8,852 bases of DNA. Origin: JBGPLH01 sp041486365 [NCBI: Thermodesulfobacteriota bacterium] (GTDB lineage: Bacteria; JAUYMQ01). The notes below the pieces were generated by a model. That model searched no databases, was not told the DNA's origin, and saw only the letters and a program-made list of their open reading frames with translations. The translations under genes and the position numbers were made by a program. The DNA lies in NCBI GenBank assembly GCA_041486365.1, contig JBGPLH010000119.1, forward strand, positions 1 to 8,852, given 5' to 3'. Shown here in pieces: positions 6,210 through 8,852 of the stretch (the stretch's first letter is position 1; each line of letters opens with the position of its first letter).

Positions 6210-7289
6210 TCAGAGTCCCGATCGATCCGCCAGATCGGCCGCCGCCCGCGCCAGCGTCGGCACGGCCGCCTCGAACACCGCGAAGCGCTCGTCCCGGGTC
6301 TGCCCCCGAACGAAGCGGCAGTAGATCTGCTCGAGCACCACGCAGAGCTTGTACAGGGCGAAGACCTCGTAGAAGGCGATCCGCGAGGCGTCGGTGCCGG
6401 TCTGCCGCACGTAGCGATCGAGCACCTCCTCCCGCGCGTAGAAACCCGGGTGCGTGGTGACGCTGCTGATCGTCATTTGCCGCGCCATCGGGTCGTCGGG
6501 ACGCGGCCAGTAGGCCAGCAGCAGCCCCACGTCGATCAGCGGATCGCCTATCGTGCACATCTCCCAGTCGAGCACCGCGACGATACTTCCCGCGTCCCGG
6601 GGATGGAGCATCACGTTGTCGAGCTTGTAGTCGTTGTGCACGAGGGTGGGCGGAGGCGACGGCGGGATGCGCCCGGCGAGGAACTTCGCGAGCGCGTCGA
6701 TCTCGGCGATCTCGCGCGTCTTCGCCCGCTCCCAGCGGCCGGCCCATCCCTTCACCTGCCGCTCGACGAATCCCGCCGGCTTGCCGAGGTTCCCGAGTCC
6801 CGCCTTCTCGAAGTCTACCTTGTGGAGCGCCACGAGGGTGTCGACGAGCGTGGCGCTGATCCGGCGGTGGACCACCATCGGATCGCCCATCGCCTTCACC
6901 TCGGGCGGTATCTCGCGTCGGATCACGATTCCCCGGCGCCGCTCCATCACGTAGAAGGGAACGCCGATGACCGAGGGATCCTCGCACAGGACGTAGGGCT
7001 CCGGCGCGGGCCCGAAGCGCCCCTGGAGCGCCTTGAGCACGCGGTACTCCCGCGTCATGTCGTGGGCCGTCGGGGCCACGGGCCCTACCGGCGGCCGCCG
7101 CATGACGAACTCGCGGTCGGAGTAGCGCAGGCAGTAGGTGAGGTTCGAATGGCCGCCGGGGAACTGCTGGAGCGCGAGGGGTCCCGAGACCCCCGGGAGC
7201 TTCCCGCGCAGGTACGCCTCGAGCTTCGCTGCGTCAATCTCCTCCCCGGGGCGGATCGGGGCGGTGTCCTGGATCGCGCGTTCGGTCAT
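6210..7289 (-). CDS. Phosphotransferase family protein (APH/ACAD10-like kinase fold)
   Basis: A 359-residue aminoglycoside-phosphotransferase-fold protein of the branch related to the kinase domain of ACAD10/ACAD11. The N-lobe has the [10 protein letters not shown] loop (43-52), the FVMRRPP strand (61-67) and a Glu-bearing helix [11 protein letters not shown]. The catalytic loop is [13 protein letters not shown] (His218, Asp220, Asn225), and the metal-binding segment is [12 protein letters not shown] (Asp241). All kinase residues appear intact. In mammals the related domain phosphorylates hydroxyacyl-CoA intermediates; a similar hydroxyacyl or small-molecule substrate is only an inference here, and antibiotic resistance is not implied. 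ATG at 7289 is chosen for its GAGGG ribosome site. In-frame ATGs at 7310, which forms an ATGA overlap with the upstream stop, and at 7316 are credible alternatives adding 7 or 9 residues. It lies between the DCC protein and dienelactone hydrolase genes. Confidence 0.92.
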   Translation of the reverse strand: MTERAIQDTAPIRPGEEIDAAKLEAYLRGKLPGVSGPLALQQFPGGHSNLTYCLRYSDREFVMRRPPVGPVAPTAHDMTREYRVLKALQGRFGPAPEPYVLCEDPSVIGVPFYVMERRRGIVIRREIPPEVKAMGDPMVVHRRISATLVDTLVALHKVDFEKAGLGNLGKPAGFVERQVKGWAGRWERAKTREIAEIDALAKFLAGRIPPSPPPTLVHNDYKLDNVMLHPRDAGSIVAVLDWEMCTIGDPLIDVGLLLAYWPRPDDPMARQMTISSVTTHPGFYAREEVLDRYVRQTGTDASRIAFYEVFALYKLCVVLEQIYCRFVRGQTRDERFAVFEAAVPTLARAAADLADRSGL

Positions 7290-7293
7290 CGAT

Positions 7294-7298
7294 CCCTC
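7294..7298 (-). promoter_or_regulatory. Ribosome binding site that favours the 7289 start
   Basis: GAGGG on the leftward strand, 4 nt before the ATG at 7289. The two ATGs further upstream have only weak GGCGGG-like matches, so this site tips the choice of start, although the ATGA overlap at 7307-7310 argues for translational coupling from the upstream gene. Confidence 0.45.
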
Positions 7299-7306
7299 GA
7301 CAGGCG

Positions 7307-7693
7307 TCATCGGCATGAGGGACCCGCCGGGGAGCGCCGCAGCGCGCAGGAGATCGTATAGCGGTTCCGGGCCACCCAGGCGTAGACCCTGCGGGCGAGA
7401 AATCCGGTGCCGGGCAGGCGGAAGAGGGCCGCGAGGAGCCGCCACCCGCGTAGCCGCTTCAGGATCTCCGGGATCGCCTGCTCACCCGGAAGCACGCGGC
7501 CGTCGGGAAGGACGAGCTGCATGGCGGTCATGCACGCTTCCCGGGACATGGTGGGGAAGCGCCGCGCGCGCTCCGGGTCCTGGCAGGCGAGAAACTCGAA
7601 GTCCTCCGGACCGGATCGCGGCCGAATCCAGGCGACGGCCCCCTGGCAGAACCCGCACTCTCCATCGTATATGAGCGTGGCGCGCGTGCTCAC
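7307..7693 (-). CDS. DCC-family (DUF393) thiol-disulfide oxidoreductase-like protein
   Basis: A 128-residue protein of the DCC family, which has a thioredoxin-like fold. The family signature is at the N-terminus: [16 protein letters not shown], with the Asp10 and Cys13-x-x-Cys16 pair that names the family. Residues 63-66 (PDGR) followed by EQAIPEIL and a late [12 protein letters not shown] segment complete the usual arrangement. The CxxC suggests dithiol/disulfide exchange, though substrates of this family are poorly defined. The start is GTG at 7693; a longer ATG-initiated frame exists, but GGGAGG lies 7 nt before the GTG and family alignment begins here. It is the first gene of the leftward cluster and is divergent from queC, with 130 bp between the two starts. 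Confidence 0.9.
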   Translation of the reverse strand: MSTRATLIYDGECGFCQGAVAWIRPRSGPEDFEFLACQDPERARRFPTMSREACMTAMQLVLPDGRVLPGEQAIPEILKRLRGWRLLAALFRLPGTGFLARRVYAWVARNRYTISCALRRSPAGPSCR

Positions 7694-7823
7694 GGACCTG
7701 CCTCCCGTACCAGGGGACGGTGTATCACGCCCCCCCGGGGGCCCGCCAGCGAGCCCGGCAGGAACCGGGAGAGCGCGCGCGTCCCCTCGAACGGGCCCTC
7801 CGGGCCGAAAGGTGGAACGCCCC
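7694..7823. promoter_or_regulatory. Divergent intergenic region between the DCC gene and queC
   Basis: This 130-bp gap must hold the start signals for both the leftward cluster and queC unless they are read from elsewhere. It contains GC-rich inverted sequences but no convincing -35/-10 pair; the only AT-rich patch is GTGTATCAC near 7720. No riboswitch-like leader was recognised. Confidence 0.4.
7701..7706 (-). promoter_or_regulatory. Ribosome binding site deciding the GTG start of the DCC gene
   Basis: GGGAGG on the leftward strand, 7 nt before GTG at 7693. It is a near-ideal site and rules against the longer frame that starts inside queC territory. Confidence 0.7.
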
Positions 7824-8522
7824 ATGACCCGCGAAGCGCGCGCCGTCGTCCTGCTCTCCGGCGGTCTCGACTCCGCCGTGACGCTCGCCGGCGCAGTTCA
7901 CGAGGGCTATGCCTGCCACGCGCTCACGGTGGACTACGGCCAGCGCCACCGCGTCGAGATCGAGGCGGCCCGAAGGGTCGCGTCGGCCCTCAAGGCGGCG
8001 GACCACAAGATTCTCCCGATCGATCTCCGCGCCTTCGGCGGCTCGGCGCTCACGGCCGACGTGGAGGTCCCCAAGGACCGCCCGCCCGGGACGATGGCCT
8101 CGGGCATCCCGGTGACCTACGTCCCGGCGCGCAACACGGTGCTGCTCTCGCTCGCGCTGGCCTGGGCGGAAACCATCGGCGCTTTCGATCTCTGGATCGG
8201 GGTGAACGCGCTGGACTACTCGGGCTACCCCGACTGCCGGCCCGAGTACATCCGGGCCTTCGAGGCCATGGCGAACGTCGCCACCAGGGCCGGGGTGGAA
8301 GGCGCGGGCACCTTCCGGATCCACACGCCGCTCATCCGCTTCACCAAGGCGCAGATCGTGACCTACGGGCGCAACCTGCGGGTGGACTTCTCCCTCACCC
8401 ACACCTGCTACGACCCCGATCCCGGGGGCGCCTCCTGCGGGCGCTGCGATGCCTGCGTGCTCAGGCTCAAGGGGTTCCGCGAGGCGGGGATGGAGGATCC
8501 GATCCGGTACCGGAACGGGTGA
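7824..8522 (+). CDS. queC: 7-cyano-7-deazaguanine synthase QueC
   Basis: A 232-residue enzyme of full length that converts 7-carboxy-7-deazaguanine, ammonia and ATP to preQ0, the nitrile precursor of queuosine, in the cytosol. The ATP-pyrophosphatase P-loop SGGLDS is at residues 12-17. Family motifs TVDYGQRH (35-42), VPARNT (100-105) and [14 protein letters not shown] (129-142) are present. The zinc site is formed by Cys195, Cys205, Cys208 and Cys211 in HTCYDP...CGRCDAC. ATG at 7824 has AGGTGG 8 nt upstream and gives the expected N-terminus. It is divergent from the DCC gene and ends 2 bp before the stop of the convergent TldD/PmbA gene. QueE, the enzyme of the preceding step, is about 3 kb upstream. 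The end product could serve tRNA queuosine or, less often, DNA deazaguanine modification; nothing here supports the latter. Confidence 0.97.
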   Translation: MTREARAVVLLSGGLDSAVTLAGAVHEGYACHALTVDYGQRHRVEIEAARRVASALKAADHKILPIDLRAFGGSALTADVEVPKDRPPGTMASGIPVTYVPARNTVLLSLALAWAETIGAFDLWIGVNALDYSGYPDCRPEYIRAFEAMANVATRAGVEGAGTFRIHTPLIRFTKAQIVTYGRNLRVDFSLTHTCYDPDPGGASCGRCDACVLRLKGFREAGMEDPIRYRNG

Positions 8523-8524
8523 GG

Positions 8525-8852
8525 TCACGAGATGAACCGGAATCCCGGAATCCGTAGCGCGGGCGTCACGCAGGTGATCCCTTCCATCGGGACCACCGCC
8601 GGCCGGTCCCCCAGGGCGTCCAGGCGCGCGAAGGATTCCAGCAGCGATTGGTTCCAGCGCAGATCCGCGAGGCGGCCCGTCACGCGGCCGTCGTCGATGA
8701 GGAACGTCCCGTCGCGCGTGAGCCCCGTCACCGTGAGCGTTCCCGGATCGACGGGGCGGCAGTACCAGAAGCGCGTGACGAGGATGCCGCGCCCGCAGCC
8801 CGCGATGAGCGCCTCGTTCGTGTGCGAGCCGGGGGACAGGACGAGGTTTGAG
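8525..8852 (-). CDS. TldD/PmbA-family protein (C-terminal part, 5' end outside window)
   Basis: The last 109 residues of a leftward gene that enters from the right edge. The frame is open from the edge: SNLVLSPGS, then GRGILVTRFWYCRPVDPGTL, then TGLTRDGTFLIDDGRVTG and an LRWNQSLLESFARLDALG segment. This is the C-terminal domain of the TldD/PmbA family. TldD/TldE form a heterodimeric zinc metalloprotease acting on unfolded peptides; whether this copy is the catalytic or the non-catalytic type cannot be told, because the HExxxH region lies outside the window. A short internal GTG-started frame at 8731 is only part of this gene. The stop is 2 bp from the queC stop, tail to tail, leaving no room for a separate terminator. 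Confidence 0.88.
   Translation of the reverse strand, partial: SNLVLSPGSHTNEALIAGCGRGILVTRFWYCRPVDPGTLTVTGLTRDGTFLIDDGRVTGRLADLRWNQSLLESFARLDALGDRPAVVPMEGITCVTPALRIPGFRFIS

Noticed and set aside
4783-6324. 513-codon plus-strand open frame across the repeat array
   Set aside because: It runs antisense to the three-cysteine, dienelactone hydrolase and phosphotransferase genes. Its first part is just the repeat read through; the openness follows from high GC.
6184-6987. N-terminal extension of the dienelactone hydrolase
   Set aside because: This is the phosphotransferase gene read in another frame; ATG at 6183 has a good ribosome site and gives normal length.

Overview
The window is G+C-rich throughout, with strong third-position GC bias and long antisense shadow frames. 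It looks like chromosomal DNA from a Gram-negative, environmental bacterium. The Gram-negative reading rests on a signal-peptide AsmA/YdbH-like envelope protein next to a YdbL-type lipoprotein. The set of a CoA-type Nudix hydrolase, an ACAD10-like phosphotransferase, a dienelactone hydrolase and a TldD/PmbA protein would fit a deltaproteobacterial, myxobacterial or Binatota/Methylomirabilota-like lineage. That placement is an inference; no rRNA, tRNA or marker gene is present.

Layout, left to right. (1) 3-431 (+): the C-terminal half of a NUDT19-like Nudix hydrolase, cut by the window edge. (2) 445-3963 (-): three genes transcribed leftward, a small helical/basic protein of unknown function, a 742-residue YdbH/AsmA-like protein, and a lipoprotein whose C-terminus is the YdbL (DUF1318) domain. 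(3) 4105-4734 (+): queE, divergent from that group. (4) 4791-5000: six perfectly spaced copies of a 35-bp hairpin-forming unit. (5) 4965-7693 (-): a compact leftward cluster of DCC-family thiol protein, APH/ACAD10-like phosphotransferase, dienelactone hydrolase and a small three-cysteine protein. (6) 7824-8522 (+): queC, divergent from that cluster. (7) 8525-8852 (-): the C-terminus of a TldD/PmbA-family protein, cut by the window edge.

Functional picture. QueE and QueC are two consecutive-pathway enzymes on the route from GTP to 7-cyano-7-deazaguanine (preQ0), the queuosine precursor; each sits opposite a leftward operon, and QueD is not in the window. The YdbH-like/YdbL-like pair matches the E. 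coli ydbH-ynbE-ydbL locus, whose YdbH is an AsmA-like protein thought to move phospholipid between inner and outer membrane. No separate ynbE is present; the lipidated N-terminus of the YdbL-like protein may take that role. The four-gene leftward cluster looks catabolic or thioester/redox-related, but its substrate is unknown.

The most unusual element is the 35-bp tandem array at the queE/leftward-cluster convergence. Its last unit encodes the final 11 residues of the adjacent gene, and its phase keeps that gene's stop codon whatever the copy number. There is no gene-free stretch longer than 300 bases.
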